The notes: a model not told the origin generated them from the sequence alone. 64,000 nucleotides of DNA from an uncultured Clostridia bacterium (GCA_947174415.1 CAMWIW010000002.1:62001-126000); one strand, 5' to 3'; positions 43,552-52,849 are shown, counted from the first letter of the stretch. Translations and numbers: made by a program.

Positions 43552-43816
43552 TTTTAACTCCTTTTCCTAACAAAATTTACGTTTCGCGTGTCAACTTATC
43601 CGTGTGTATCGCGCCTTTCCCGTGAAAAAACACCGCATAGCGGCGTAAGCGAGTAAGCCACGGTTAGTCGCAAGGGTCTTGCCCTCACACTTGTCAGCGC
43701 AAATTATCTGTAACGGGGACTTGCCGTTTTTTGCAGTAACTTTACGCCTCTTCCCTATACACTTTTACGGTCTTTCCCGCCCCGAAAAAAGGGCAGAAAT
43801 TTTGACACGCTTAACT
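43552..43816 (-). promoter_or_regulatory. Long 5' leader of the S10 operon
   Basis: About 260 untranslated bases between the promoter and rpsJ with several short hairpins (CCGC-ATA-GCGG, AGGG-N5-CCCT, ACGG-N7-CCGT). Possible ribosomal-protein control site; no known consensus recognised. AAAGGAG ends the leader. Confidence 0.55.
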
Positions 43817-43845
43817 ATTATATAAAACACAAAAACAAAAGTCAA
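43817..43845 (-). promoter_or_regulatory. Promoter of the S10-spc-alpha cluster
   Basis: TTGACT, 17-base spacer, TATAAT on the minus strand. The gene-free bases 43846-44082 upstream are AT-rich with repeated short CCGTTTTCGCCC-like words and show no gene. Confidence 0.85.
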
Positions 43846-44082
43846 CGAAATTTCGCCGCTTTTTTAATTGTTTTTGCCCGTTTTCGGGCGTTTTTAACCC
43901 GTTTTTTGCGCAAAAAACTATATTTGCGCTCAAATCGGCAAATACACACTATATCTTGTCCGTTTTCGCCCTTTTCCGTCAAAATTTTATTATGCAAAAA
44001 ACCGCGAAAACGGGGTATTAAATTTTCTTATACCTTTTTATAAATGTGAAATAGATTGATTTTTGTTAGTTTCTAACAGAAA

Positions 44083-44343
44083 TCACTTTAAAATCGCCTC
44101 AGCCGCAAGGGATAAGCCAAGTTTAAACCCCTCCTTGAAATTCTGCAAAAAAGTTTGTGAATGTTGAGAAAGCTGTAAATCGTTAATTTGGTCATATAGC
44201 TTTTTCTGCTCTTCGTTCAGGCTTGCATAAAAATCTTTTTGGAGTTTATTTACCCTTTCCGAAATAATTTTGTACTCGTTAGAAATTGAAAATAATTCCT
44301 TATTCGCCGTTCCGTAATAAATGTTTTCAATAGCCGTTCTCAT
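44083..44343 (-). CDS. DUF6809-like small protein
   Basis: 86 residues, helical. N-terminal AIENIYYG, central DFYASLNEEQKKLYD and C-terminal FKEGFKLGLSLAAEAIL match, from memory, the DUF6809 family often seen near mobile elements in Clostridia. A second member (63776-64000) is at the window end. GGAGGAAATAA precedes the ATG. Function unknown. Confidence 0.78.
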   Translation of the reverse strand: MRTAIENIYYGTANKELFSISNEYKIISERVNKLQKDFYASLNEEQKKLYDQINDLQLSQHSQTFLQNFKEGFKLGLSLAAEAILK

Positions 44344-44378
44344 TTATTTCCTCCTGATGCAACATTATTATAATATTT

Positions 44379-44407
44379 TTTATATTATTCGTGTTTACTC
44401 AGGTCAA
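44379..44407 (-). promoter_or_regulatory. Promoter of the DUF6809-like gene
   Basis: TTGACC, 17-base spacer, TATAAA on the minus strand. The gene-free stretch 44344-44644 holds this promoter, one hairpin repeat and the EF-G-like promoter. Confidence 0.65.
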
Positions 44408-44456
44408 GAAACCTTAATTTACTGTTTGACTTGCACTTAGCACAAATTGCAATAAC

Positions 44457-44490
44457 GCAAACAAGATACTTGGTCAAGCGGAACGCTTGC
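44457..44490 (-). repeat. Stop-codon hairpin repeat, copy 8 (not at a gene end)
   Basis: CAAGCG-GAA-CGCTTG: the outer pair is C-G instead of T-A, a compensated change. Preceded by AAGATACTTGGT and, further up, TTTGACTTG. It sits upstream of the EF-G-like promoter. Confidence 0.8.
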
Positions 44491-44556
44491 GGGGCTGTTT
44501 TTTGCGTGTTTTTAGTCAAGCGTTTTATGCAAAACTTGCGTATTCAAAATTCGGTA

Positions 44557-44585
44557 TTGAAATTCCGTCAAACCTATATTATAAT
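44557..44585 (+). promoter_or_regulatory. Promoter of the EF-G-like gene
   Basis: TTGAAA, 17-base spacer, TATAAT. The leader of about 50 bases has a hairpin (CCGC-ATTTTT-GCGG) and AAGGGG before the ATG. Confidence 0.75.
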
Positions 44586-44644
44586 GGTTGTAATAACAGC
44601 GTTGTCCGCATTTTTGCGGCGAGCAACGGATAAGGGGATAAAAA

Positions 44645-46693
44645 ATGAATATTACAGCTAAGGAAATTCGCAATGTTGCGGTTATCGGGCACAGCGGCGA
44701 GGGCAAGACTACCCTTTGCGAGGCTATGCTTTTTAACGGCGGAGTGATTGACAGAATGGGCAAAGTCGAAGACGGCACTACGCTTTTAGACTTCGACGAG
44801 CTTGAAAAGGCAAAAAAGATTTCCGTTTACACTTCGGTTGCGTGCCTTTTATGGAAAGGCGTAAAAATCAACCTTTTGGATTTGCCGGGCTTTTACGACT
44901 TCGAGGGCGAACGCCACGAGGGGCTTGCCGCGTGCGGCGCGGCGGTTTTGGTAATCGGCGCGAACGGAGTTCTGCCCATTGGCGCGGAAAGCGTGGTTGA
45001 ATACTGCCTGAAACTCGGCAAGCCGCTTATTATTTTTATAAACGGTATGGACAAAGCCAACGCCGACTATGCGGGCACGGTTGCCGCGCTCAAAGAAAAG
45101 TACGCTGGCAAGCTTGCTCCCATTCAGTTGCCTATTATGGCAGACGGCAAAATGACGGGCTACGTCAACGCTATTCAGGAGAGGGCTTATAAGTTCTCCA
45201 CGCAAGGACCGCAGGAAATTCCTATTCCCGCCGAGCTTAAAGGCTATATGGACGATATGCAGGCAAGCCTTATGGAAACGGCGGCGGAAAACGACGAAAT
45301 TCTCTTAGACAAATATTTTAACGACGGCAGGCTTACAAAGGAAGAAACCGTTCACGGCGTAAGGCGCGGCATCGCCACGGGCAGCGTAATCCCCGTAATG
45401 GCGGGCAGTGCGTTGCAGAACCGCGGCGTTATTAACCTTCTTGACGAAATCGTGCGCTATATGCCCACCGCCAACGAAAGAAGAAACTCGCTTGCGACCG
45501 ACCTTTTAGCAGACGAAATCGTCAATATACAGTGCGAAGAGGACGGACCGTTTTTAGCGCAGGTATTCAAGACGGTATACGACGCCTACTCAGGCAAAAT
45601 GAATTATATTAAAATTTTCCGCGGGCGGCTGAAAACGGGTATGACCGTATTCAATCCCAACACGAACACGGAAGAACGCATTGGGCAGATTTTTGTTTTA
45701 AAAGGGAAAAAAGCCGAGCTAGTGCCCGAGCTTACCGCGGGAGATATAGGCGCGGTTAACAAACTGACGAATACCGATACCAACCACACGCTTTGCGCGG
45801 TTGGGACTTCGTTGGTATTCGACCCTATCCGCTTCCCCCACCCCGCCATTTCGCTTGCGGTTAAGCCCGCGACGAAGGGCGACGAGGACAAGACCTTTGC
45901 GGGTTTTAAAAAGATGCTCGAAGAGGATTACACTTTTTCGGTTGAAAAGCGCGCGGACACGGGCGAACTTATTATCAGCGGACAAGGCGAAGTTCACCTC
46001 GAAATGCTCGCAAAGAAACTGAAATCGCGCTACGGGATTTCAGTCAACCTTACAGAACCGAAAATCCCATACCGCGAAACGATACGCGCGGTGTCTAACG
46101 CAGAGGGCAAGCACAAAAAGCAGTCGGGCGGACACGGACAGTACGGACACTGCAAGGTGCGCTTCGAGCCGTTTGACGGGGACTTCGAGTTCGGCGACGA
46201 GGTCGTCGGCGGCGCAGTGCCCAAGCAGTACGTACCCGCCGTTGAAAAGGGGTTGCGGGAATGTCTTTGCCGCGGAGTTTTGGCGGGTTATCCCGTTACG
46301 GGCGTCAGGGCTGTTTTATACGACGGGAGCTATCACGACGTGGACTCTTCCGAAATGGCGTTTAAAGCGGCTGCCGCGCTTGCCTTTAAAGAGGGAATTA
46401 AGAACGCTAAGCCCGTACTTTTAGAGCCCGTTATGAAGTTGAAGGTTCTGGTTGCGGGCGAATACCTCGGCGGGGTTATGGGCGACATATCCAAACGCAG
46501 GGGAAGAATTTCAGACAGCTCAACCGAAGGCAACCTTACAACGGTTATTGCCGAAGTGCCTCTGTCCGAAATTACGAAGTACGCAACCGACTTGCGCGGC
46601 TTGACGCGCGGGCAGGGTAAATTCACAACCGAATTTTTGCGGTATGAAGAAGTACCCCCTCAACTTGCCGAAAAAATAATAAGCTCTACCTAA
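44645..46693 (+). CDS. EF-G-like translational GTPase
   Basis: 682 residues with the EF-G domain order. The P-loop is GHSGEGKTTL (15-24) instead of AHIDAGKTTT; DLPGFYDF replaces DTPGHVDF, and the base-recognition motif is NGMDKAN. These changes mark the second EF-G subfamily (FusA2/EF-G2-like), whose role is not the main elongation step. Domain IV keeps GGHGQYGHCKVRFEP-like sequence. Own promoter and terminator. Confidence 0.9.
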   Translation: MNITAKEIRNVAVIGHSGEGKTTLCEAMLFNGGVIDRMGKVEDGTTLLDFDELEKAKKISVYTSVACLLWKGVKINLLDLPGFYDFEGERHEGLAACGAAVLVIGANGVLPIGAESVVEYCLKLGKPLIIFINGMDKANADYAGTVAALKEKYAGKLAPIQLPIMADGKMTGYVNAIQERAYKFSTQGPQEIPIPAELKGYMDDMQASLMETAAENDEILLDKYFNDGRLTKEETVHGVRRGIATGSVIPVMAGSALQNRGVINLLDEIVRYMPTANERRNSLATDLLADEIVNIQCEEDGPFLAQVFKTVYDAYSGKMNYIKIFRGRLKTGMTVFNPNTNTEERIGQIFVLKGKKAELVPELTAGDIGAVNKLTNTDTNHTLCAVGTSLVFDPIRFPHPAISLAVKPATKGDEDKTFAGFKKMLEEDYTFSVEKRADTGELIISGQGEVHLEMLAKKLKSRYGISVNLTEPKIPYRETIRAVSNAEGKHKKQSGGHGQYGHCKVRFEPFDGDFEFGDEVVGGAVPKQYVPAVEKGLRECLCRGVLAGYPVTGVRAVLYDGSYHDVDSSEMAFKAAAALAFKEGIKNAKPVLLEPVMKLKVLVAGEYLGGVMGDISKRRGRISDSSTEGNLTTVIAEVPLSEITKYATDLRGLTRGQGKFTTEFLRYEEVPPQLAEKIISST

Positions 46694-46697
46694 TTTC

Positions 46698-46737
46698 AAA
46701 CGAAAGCCCCGCGGTATTCGCCGCGGGGCTTTCGTTT
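46698..46737. terminator. Strong bidirectional terminator
   Basis: 17-bp perfect stem (AAACGAAAGCCCCGCGG and its complement) with a 6-base loop. Confidence 0.85.
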
Positions 46738-46750
46738 GATTTGCCGTTAT

Positions 46751-47890
46751 TTAGTTAAACGAAACCTCTCCGTATTTTATATATTTAATAAGCCTGACAA
46801 ACGCTCCGACCACGAATACGCCGCCCATTGCCATAAAAAAGGCGGAGGCGCAGTACAACACACTGAACGAAGTCAAAAACTCGTGCAAGCTTGCAAACGG
46901 CAACGGCACACCCGTTGTGTTACTTATCAGTAGACACAGCACTACGGGGAACACCACGAACATACACCCGAAAAGCAGCGGAATGATAAACACCAATACT
47001 ATCGGCACGAAACTAAACGCGGTACACATTACAATCAGTCCTATACCGATAAAGATAACACCGCCCTCTGCGGGGATAGTGCTGTCAGGCGCATAGTGCA
47101 AACCGATAACCGCGCACCCCGCCAACACTGCAACTATTCCCATACACAGCCCGCCCATATGCGTGATATCAAGGTTTTTACGGAAATCGCTTCGCCTTTC
47201 CTTTGCACGGCTCTTTTTGTCTTCCGAACCGTACAGCGATTGTATGTGAAGTTTTGCTCCGAAAATTTCTTTAAGTTTTTTTAATTCGCGTATAGGAAGG
47301 CGCAAGCCCGTACAAGTAACGCACTCCAAAGTGTATGCAAGTATCGAGAACGTACATTCCTTGCCCGTCTCGTACGCGGTAATTTTTGAAACGCTTGAAC
47401 GGCGCAACACCTTGACCTCCGCCCCGTCCGTTACGCGGATATAATTTTCGTAAACTTCAAATACGGGTTGAGGGTCGGGATAGTCTAACTTATCATAATA
47501 GTTTTCCATCATTTCCGCACTGTCTTCAACCCCCGCCCTTTCGTTATTCCGAACCAACTTGTGGCGGAGGACAAACCGCAAAAACTTGTCCCACAGTTTA
47601 AACATTGACAGAAAAACTATAAGAATGCACACCGCCAAAACAATAAAATCTACTATATGGCTTAGAAGTGTCTTAGCACCGCCGCACAGCACGTCGTCGA
47701 TTACGGTATACAAAAACCAGAACACGAGAAAAGCCGAAATTATATACAGATAAATTGCGACAGGCGAACGCCATGTTTTTTTGCGTTCGCCAGCTTTTTT
47801 GTTATTTGATTTTTTAACACTTTTACCAAACCCGTAAAGTTTTACACCCAAATCCTCCGGCGGGTTTTCAAGCACAATACTATATGCCAT
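46751..47890 (-). CDS. Multi-pass membrane protein, unknown function
   Basis: 379 residues. Two membrane helices near 45-65 and 80-105, a soluble middle (residues about 125-250) with strands and charged residues, then about four more helices. The middle resembles the YcxB-type PH-like region, but this is weak. It starts 1 base after the COG0523-type gene with no ribosome site, so translation is coupled; a link to metal handling is possible by context only. Confidence 0.75.
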   Translation of the reverse strand: MAYSIVLENPPEDLGVKLYGFGKSVKKSNNKKAGERKKTWRSPVAIYLYIISAFLVFWFLYTVIDDVLCGGAKTLLSHIVDFIVLAVCILIVFLSMFKLWDKFLRFVLRHKLVRNNERAGVEDSAEMMENYYDKLDYPDPQPVFEVYENYIRVTDGAEVKVLRRSSVSKITAYETGKECTFSILAYTLECVTCTGLRLPIRELKKLKEIFGAKLHIQSLYGSEDKKSRAKERRSDFRKNLDITHMGGLCMGIVAVLAGCAVIGLHYAPDSTIPAEGGVIFIGIGLIVMCTAFSFVPIVLVFIIPLLFGCMFVVFPVVLCLLISNTTGVPLPFASLHEFLTSFSVLYCASAFFMAMGGVFVVGAFVRLIKYIKYGEVSFN

Positions 47891-47891
47891 A

Positions 47892-48845
47892 TTAATAATA
47901 AGTTACTACCGCTTCTTCGGGCGGGTCGGAGCGCTCGGCTTTTTCCGCTATCAGCACAGGGCCTTCGCCGCGGTATACGGCGTTCTTTTCAAGCGCGATT
48001 TTAGCGGTTACGGTAAGCCAGTCGCGGGTTTCCACTCCCTTTATAAGGTTGCCGATTTTTACGGCGAAACCGTCGTAGGCAATGTCCGCCTCGCAACAAG
48101 TCATTATGTGCCTGCCGAGAACGATATAGCCCTTGGGCACTTTCTTCGAAACCGCAGCCATACCCTTAAAACGCACGGTCTTGCCGATATACTCGTCGGT
48201 CTTTTCGGCAAGGTCGCGATAGAACCAGGCAAAATCTCTGTCCTCTATCTCGATTACGGGCGCGTTCACGTCGAACGGCATAGGGTCTTCTATATCGTCG
48301 TAAACAACTTCTCCGCCCAAATATTCGTAGACTATGTCGGGGCGGCGGGATATGCCGCGTATGACTTTGTGGAAATCCTCTTTTACGTACTCGCCTTTAA
48401 AACGGTTGAAAACCACCATTTGCGTCATCTGCACTTTATCAAAAACGAGTTGACGCATATTCTGGTTGAAGTTTAAAAACGTGGTTGCGTCGAAGAAGGT
48501 CATTATCTGGTCGATAACCCAATTTTCGGGCATTGCCTCGAAGAACTGCGAAAGTAACCAAGTGCCGTTGTATTCGACGACTACGCGCTCGACTTTGTAC
48601 TTTTTAGCAAGCGCGGAGAGGTTGTCCATAGTAAGCTCGTCCACGCTTTCGAGTGTAACTTTGGTTACGTAGCGTACTTTGAATAAGTCGGGGTTGTACT
48701 CCTCTTCGCCCTCTTCGCAGACCAAAAGCAGAGTTCTTTCGCCCGTGTTCATTCGCTCGTCTTCGAGCGTTTCCTGTATGAATTTAGTTTTTCCCGATTC
48801 CAAAAAACCGAGGAATAAGAAAACCGAAATTTCTTGCTGTTCCAT
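47892..48845 (-). CDS. COG0523-type GTPase with DUF1980/TIGR03943-like C-terminal domain
   Basis: 317 residues. The P-loop is GFLESGKT (13-20). Unlike the neighbour at 48852 it lacks a CxCC motif. Residues about 215-317 (GKTVRFKGMAAVSKKVPKGY, then RHIMTCCEADIAYDG) look like the C-terminal domain of the TIGR03943/DUF1980 proteins that accompany a COG0701 permease. The permease itself is not present. Likely metal-related GTPase; the substrate is unknown. Confidence 0.78.
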   Translation of the reverse strand: MEQQEISVFLFLGFLESGKTKFIQETLEDERMNTGERTLLLVCEEGEEEYNPDLFKVRYVTKVTLESVDELTMDNLSALAKKYKVERVVVEYNGTWLLSQFFEAMPENWVIDQIMTFFDATTFLNFNQNMRQLVFDKVQMTQMVVFNRFKGEYVKEDFHKVIRGISRRPDIVYEYLGGEVVYDDIEDPMPFDVNAPVIEIEDRDFAWFYRDLAEKTDEYIGKTVRFKGMAAVSKKVPKGYIVLGRHIMTCCEADIAYDGFAVKIGNLIKGVETRDWLTVTAKIALEKNAVYRGEGPVLIAEKAERSDPPEEAVVTYY

Positions 48846-48851
48846 AAAAAT

Positions 48852-49967
48852 TTAATTTACGCCGAATAAAGCGGCCAACTCTTTCTCATTAATTTTCGCG
48901 CCGATAACACAAAGTCTGCCCGTGTATGCGGCTGCGCCCTCGCGCACGTCCGCTTCTTCGGGGATATAGTCAAAGTGCAACCACTTGCCGCAAGTGCAGG
49001 GAACTATGCCCTTTGCGCGAAGCACCGTGCCGAAACGCTTTTCGTCCGAAAGTGCTGAAAGGATAGCGCTAAGCTCTTTTTTGGAAAACTTTTTGCTCGT
49101 TTCAACTCCCCAGCTCGTGAAAACCTCGTCCGCGTGATGATGCCCGTGGTCGTGGTCATGACAGCAACCCTCGTGGTCGTGATGTTCGTGATGTTCGTGG
49201 CAGCACTCGCCGTGCCCGTGCTCTTCGTGGTGATGGGAGCAACCGCACTCTTCGCCGTGGTGATGTCCGTGTTCGTGCTCCTCGTCGTGGTCGTGGTGAT
49301 GTCCGCAACAGCAACCTTCGTGGTGATGCCCGTGATGTTCGTGTTCTTCAAGCTCGTGAAGCTCGTCTTCCAAAGTGTCCGAACGCTCGATAGCGGCAAG
49401 AATAGCCTTGCCGTCAAGCTCGTTCCAAGGCGTTGTAACGATAGCCGCGTGGGGGTTCTGCTCACGGACGAGCTCTTCCGCCTTTGCAAGCTTTTCGCCC
49501 GCAACGTCGGCGTGGCTGAATACTATGCATGACGCAGATTTAATTTGGTCGTTGAAAAACTCACCGAAGTTCTTCATGTACATTTTGCACTTAGACGCGT
49601 CAACGACGGTCGCACGGGCGTTCACCTCGCAATCGTGAAGGTGCGCGCTCTCAACAGCGCGGATAACGTCCGAAAGCTTACCTACGCCCGACGGCTCGAT
49701 TAATATTCTGTCGGGATGATATTCGGAGTAAACCTTTTCAAGCGCTTTTGCGAAGTCGCCGACGAGCGAACAGCAGATACAGCCCGAATTAAGCTCGTTT
49801 ATCTGAATACCCGCTTCCTTTAAAAAGCCGCCGTCAACGCCGATTTCACCGAACTCGTTTTCGATAAGAACGAGCTTTTCTCCTGCGTAAGCCTCTTTAA
49901 TTAGCTTTTTGATCAGCGTAGTTTTACCCGCGCCCAAAAAACCCGAAAATATATCTATTTTTGTCAT
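48852..49967 (-). CDS. COG0523 (CobW/ZigA-like) metallochaperone GTPase with a His/Cys-rich segment
   Basis: 371 residues. P-loop GFLGAGKTTL at 9-18 and the metal-binding CxCC motif GCICC at 62-66, then the CobW C-terminal domain (TSWGVETSKKFSKKELSAIL). Residues about 207-278 are almost only His, Glu, Asp, Gly and Cys, with about 30 His and 12 Cys. That points to zinc or nickel storage or transfer. The usual NKxD motif is altered (SHAD). AGAGGT precedes the ATG. Confidence 0.92.
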   Translation of the reverse strand: MTKIDIFSGFLGAGKTTLIKKLIKEAYAGEKLVLIENEFGEIGVDGGFLKEAGIQINELNSGCICCSLVGDFAKALEKVYSEYHPDRILIEPSGVGKLSDVIRAVESAHLHDCEVNARATVVDASKCKMYMKNFGEFFNDQIKSASCIVFSHADVAGEKLAKAEELVREQNPHAAIVTTPWNELDGKAILAAIERSDTLEDELHELEEHEHHGHHHEGCCCGHHHDHDEEHEHGHHHGEECGCSHHHEEHGHGECCHEHHEHHDHEGCCHDHDHGHHHADEVFTSWGVETSKKFSKKELSAILSALSDEKRFGTVLRAKGIVPCTCGKWLHFDYIPEEADVREGAAAYTGRLCVIGAKINEKELAALFGVN

Positions 49968-50067
49968 AACATACCTCTGCTATTTTAACCGACTTCAAAT
50001 GCGGCGCAATGCAAGGCGGCACGGAGTGCAACGCCGCAGTGCGCCGTATATATTAGGTTCGTTCGTT

Positions 50068-50604
50068 TTAATACGTAAGTTTACGGAACGACCCGTCCTC
50101 TTTATGTATCATAATATTGGCGTCCTGATTATCCGCAAGTGTTTTGCAGAAATCGATTGCTTCCTTTTGGGTTTTGAAAAGCTTTATCGCCTTTGCGCCG
50201 CCCGCCGCTTTGACTTGCCACATGTTTTCGTCCTTACGCTTGGAAACGTGATACGTTTTAGTAGTGGGTTTAGCGGGCTCTGTCTTTGCCGACGCCGTAG
50301 TTTTAGTCGTCGTCTTGGTCGCAGGTTTGTCAGCCGTAGTTTTAGCCGTCGTTTTCTTCTCGGCGGGCTGTTCCTTTTCCGCGGGCTTTTCTTCTGCTAC
50401 TTCTGCCTCCTCAACGGACGTGGCTTCCGCAACGGGTTCTTCGGTTTTTACAACCTTGCTTTCGGCAGCCGCAGTTTTAGTCTTTCTGATATGGACGGCA
50501 CAACAAATAATTACTATTAAAGCTATAACCGCAACGAGAACTACCGCACCTATTATCCAATAAAGAACGGGCAGTCCCAAAATCAAGTCATCCATAGTTT
50601 TCAC
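50068..50604 (-). CDS. Membrane-anchored DUF2188 protein with Lys/Ala/Thr-rich linker
   Basis: 178 residues: N-terminal membrane helix (VLYWIIGAVVLVAVIALIVI), a long low-complexity linker of Ala, Lys, Glu, Thr and Pro (residues about 38-115), and a C-terminal DUF2188 domain (KTYHVSKRKDENMWQVKAAG to IMIHKEDGSFRKL). Role unknown. Confidence 0.82.
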   Translation of the reverse strand: MKTMDDLILGLPVLYWIIGAVVLVAVIALIVIICCAVHIRKTKTAAAESKVVKTEEPVAEATSVEEAEVAEEKPAEKEQPAEKKTTAKTTADKPATKTTTKTTASAKTEPAKPTTKTYHVSKRKDENMWQVKAAGGAKAIKLFKTQKEAIDFCKTLADNQDANIMIHKEDGSFRKLTY

Positions 50605-50670
50605 CTCTTAGTCTTTTTAATATTGTAAACTATATCGATTGCAAAATCAAGTAATTTGGGAAAAAGAAAA

Positions 50671-50698
50671 TGCGCCCGCCGTTCAGTCGGCGGGCGCA
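50671..50698. terminator. Terminator of the lipoprotein gene at 50711
   Basis: 11-bp stem TGCGCCCGCCG, 6-base loop, A/T-rich flanks. Confidence 0.75.
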
Positions 50699-50710
50699 AC
50701 TTAAACCGTA

Positions 50711-51655
50711 TTAATACTTCGTTACTTTTACGCTTTGGATTACGATGGGTTGCTTGGGCACGTTGAAATCCACAAGAATACCCCTGTCGTTATCAGGCTT
50801 GTTGGAATATACGTCGTTGTTGTCTACGGGAACGTCGGAAACAATCGTATAAAAATCGCTTGCCGTATTCGAATGGTTGTTCTCGATATACTCTTTGACT
50901 GCCGCTACCAAATCGTCGAACGCTTCGGTATCTTTAAGCTGAGCAAAAACGGTATAGTTCATTTCCGAATACGCCGAGCTTACGCCTGTCTGCAAAGCAA
51001 AAACAGAAGTTGCACAGTTACTGTCGTAATCGGCAAGAATGATTTGGTCGTCCGTAGGGGTAACGTAGATTTTCTGCGTTGATTCCTTTGCATAATAGTA
51101 CATTTTAAGGCAACCGTAATCAGCGGTAAGTGCGCCTTTTTCAATCTCTTGATTGATATTGTTGTAGAACTCGCCCATTACCGTGGGAAGAGCGTCCTCG
51201 CTTACGACGTACTCTTTACCGTCTTCGCCATACATGCGGTTAGAGTAAACGGAAGCCGAAAGCTTGCCGTCTGCGAAAAGCTGAGAATACGCGTCCTCCT
51301 TTGAAAAATCTTCAAAGTATTCGGACATAAGTCCCGTGTTGTCTATCTTCGAAACGTAAGCGGATTTATCGTAAGTATAGCCGCCCGTGAACCAATCGTT
51401 CGTCTGATAATTGTGAATAATCGTATTGTCGTAGAAATTTGCGTCGGCAAGTTCGATAAAGTGCCTTACGGTATGGGGATACATATTCCTGTAAAGCTTA
51501 TAGTCAACGGCGTAAGTTTCACCGTTGAATTCGTAAGTGATGCGCACTTCGGGGTGATCCGTTTCGGGATTACAGCCCGCAACCGCGCCAACCGAGCAGA
51601 CGATAAGCGCAGACGCAAAACACAATGCAATTTTTTTGAATATCTTAGACTTCAT
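50711..51655 (-). CDS. Lipoprotein with degenerate cyclophilin-type PPIase domain
   Basis: 314 residues, signal peptide with lipobox VAGC (Cys about residue 28). RNMYPHTVRHFIELADANFY followed by DNTIIHN is the cyclophilin start, but the catalytic Arg that normally follows in FHR is replaced (IIHN). The rest matches poorly, so proline isomerase activity is doubtful. Presumed extracytoplasmic folding role. It occupies the place after rplL where rpoB is usually found. Confidence 0.8.
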   Translation of the reverse strand: MKSKIFKKIALCFASALIVCSVGAVAGCNPETDHPEVRITYEFNGETYAVDYKLYRNMYPHTVRHFIELADANFYDNTIIHNYQTNDWFTGGYTYDKSAYVSKIDNTGLMSEYFEDFSKEDAYSQLFADGKLSASVYSNRMYGEDGKEYVVSEDALPTVMGEFYNNINQEIEKGALTADYGCLKMYYYAKESTQKIYVTPTDDQIILADYDSNCATSVFALQTGVSSAYSEMNYTVFAQLKDTEAFDDLVAAVKEYIENNHSNTASDFYTIVSDVPVDNNDVYSNKPDNDRGILVDFNVPKQPIVIQSVKVTKY

Positions 51656-51683
51656 AGCATTATCCGTATAATTATACCTTTAC

Positions 51684-51712
51684 ATTTTACTTTGAAATTA
51701 TAATATCGTCAA
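51684..51712 (-). promoter_or_regulatory. Promoter of the cyclophilin-like lipoprotein gene
   Basis: TTGACG, 17-base spacer, TAAAAT on the minus strand; no clear Shine-Dalgarno site before the ATG. Confidence 0.65.
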
Positions 51713-51785
51713 GCGTTTTTATTACGTTTAGCGTAAAAGTTTTGTTTAAGAAAACGCTTGCGGTGCTACAAGCCGCAATTAAAAA

Positions 51786-51813
51786 GTTGCCCGCGGCGAA
51801 TGCCGCGGGCAAC
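51786..51813 (-). terminator. Terminator after rplL
   Basis: 12-bp stem GTTGCCCGCGGC, 4-base loop; TTTTT follows in the minus direction. Confidence 0.85.
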
Positions 51814-51837
51814 TTGATTAATTTAACTCGTTTAAGA

Positions 51838-52215
51838 TTACTCTAAAACTGCGGTTGCGCCTGCTGCTTTGAGGTCAGCAAGAATCTTTTCTGCGTCTTC
51901 CTTAGCAACGTTCTCTTTAAGAACGCCACCCTTTTCAACTGCGGTTTTAGCTTCAACAAGTCCAAGACCGGTGAAAGCGCGAACGACTTTGATAACGTCG
52001 ATTTTCTTTGCGCCTGCGTCTTTAAGAACTACGTTGAATTCGGTCTTCTCTTCAGCTGCTGCTGCGGGAGCTGCGCCTGCTGCGGGAGCTGCTGCAACTG
52101 CTACGGGAGCTGCTGCGCTTACGCCGAACTTTTCTTCAAGAGCCTTTACAAGCTCGCTTGCTTCGATAAGAGTTAATTTTTCGATTTCGGTAATGATCTT
52201 ATTGATATCTGCCAT
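51838..52215 (-). CDS. rplL: 50S ribosomal protein L7/L12
   Basis: 125 residues; N-terminal dimer domain, Ala-rich hinge ([20 protein letters not shown]) and C-terminal factor-binding domain ([20 protein letters not shown]). Confidence 0.98.
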   Translation of the reverse strand: MADINKIITEIEKLTLIEASELVKALEEKFGVSAAAPVAVAAAPAAGAAPAAAAEEKTEFNVVLKDAGAKKIDVIKVVRAFTGLGLVEAKTAVEKGGVLKENVAKEDAEKILADLKAAGATAVLE

Positions 52216-52324
52216 TTTATTTATTCTCCTGATAATTTTTTATAATTTTATATTTTGCGCTTTAAGGGATACGCCAACCCTTTCGATTTAATTTGATTAT
52301 ACGGTTTCAACGCTTATATGCGTT

Positions 52325-52849
52325 TTAGCCTTGCTTCTGTTGCGCTACCGCATTAAGCACACGCACGAGACCTGCAACGACGTTGTTGAGTACTCCCGCA
52401 ACGTTGGTAACGGGTGCGTTGATAGAACCGAGCATCTTTGCGATAAGTTCTTCGCGCGAAGGCAAAGCTGCAAGAGCCTTTACGCCTGCCTTGTCCACGT
52501 AAGCGTTATCAACGAACGCGCTTTTAATAGTGATTTTATCTTCATAGTCCTTTGCTGCGGCAACCATAACCTTTGCGGCGTTGGTTTCGTCCGAACCGAA
52601 AGCTACTGCGGTAGGGCCGTTGAGGTCCGCGTCAAAATCCTTAAAGCCCAAATCGTTCAATGCTTTTCTTACAAGGGTGTTTTTGTAGACCTTGTATTCG
52701 CAGCCCGCCTGTCTGCACTTGTTACGAAGCGCCGAAACTTCAGCAACGGTAAGCTTGTTGTAATCAACGAGAACGACCGACTTAGCCGTTTTCAGCTTTT
52801 CCAGAATTTCTTCAACGACTACTTTTTTAGCCTCAAAATTAGCTGACAA
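52325..52849 (-). CDS. rplJ: 50S ribosomal protein L10
   Basis: 174 residues from a TTG start at 52847-52849, 6 bases after AGGAGG. A longer frame starting at 52894 would run through that site and is rejected. LKTAKSVVLVDYNKLTVAEV is typical. Binds L7/L12 dimers and, as a complex, its own mRNA leader. Confidence 0.95.
   Translation of the reverse strand: MSANFEAKKVVVEEILEKLKTAKSVVLVDYNKLTVAEVSALRNKCRQAGCEYKVYKNTLVRKALNDLGFKDFDADLNGPTAVAFGSDETNAAKVMVAAAKDYEDKITIKSAFVDNAYVDKAGVKALAALPSREELIAKMLGSINAPVTNVAGVLNNVVAGLVRVLNAVAQQKQG

Noticed and set aside
49134..49532. Val/Met-rich plus-strand frame opposite the His-rich GTPase segment
   Set aside because: Its odd composition is the complement of the His codons; no start signal or family.
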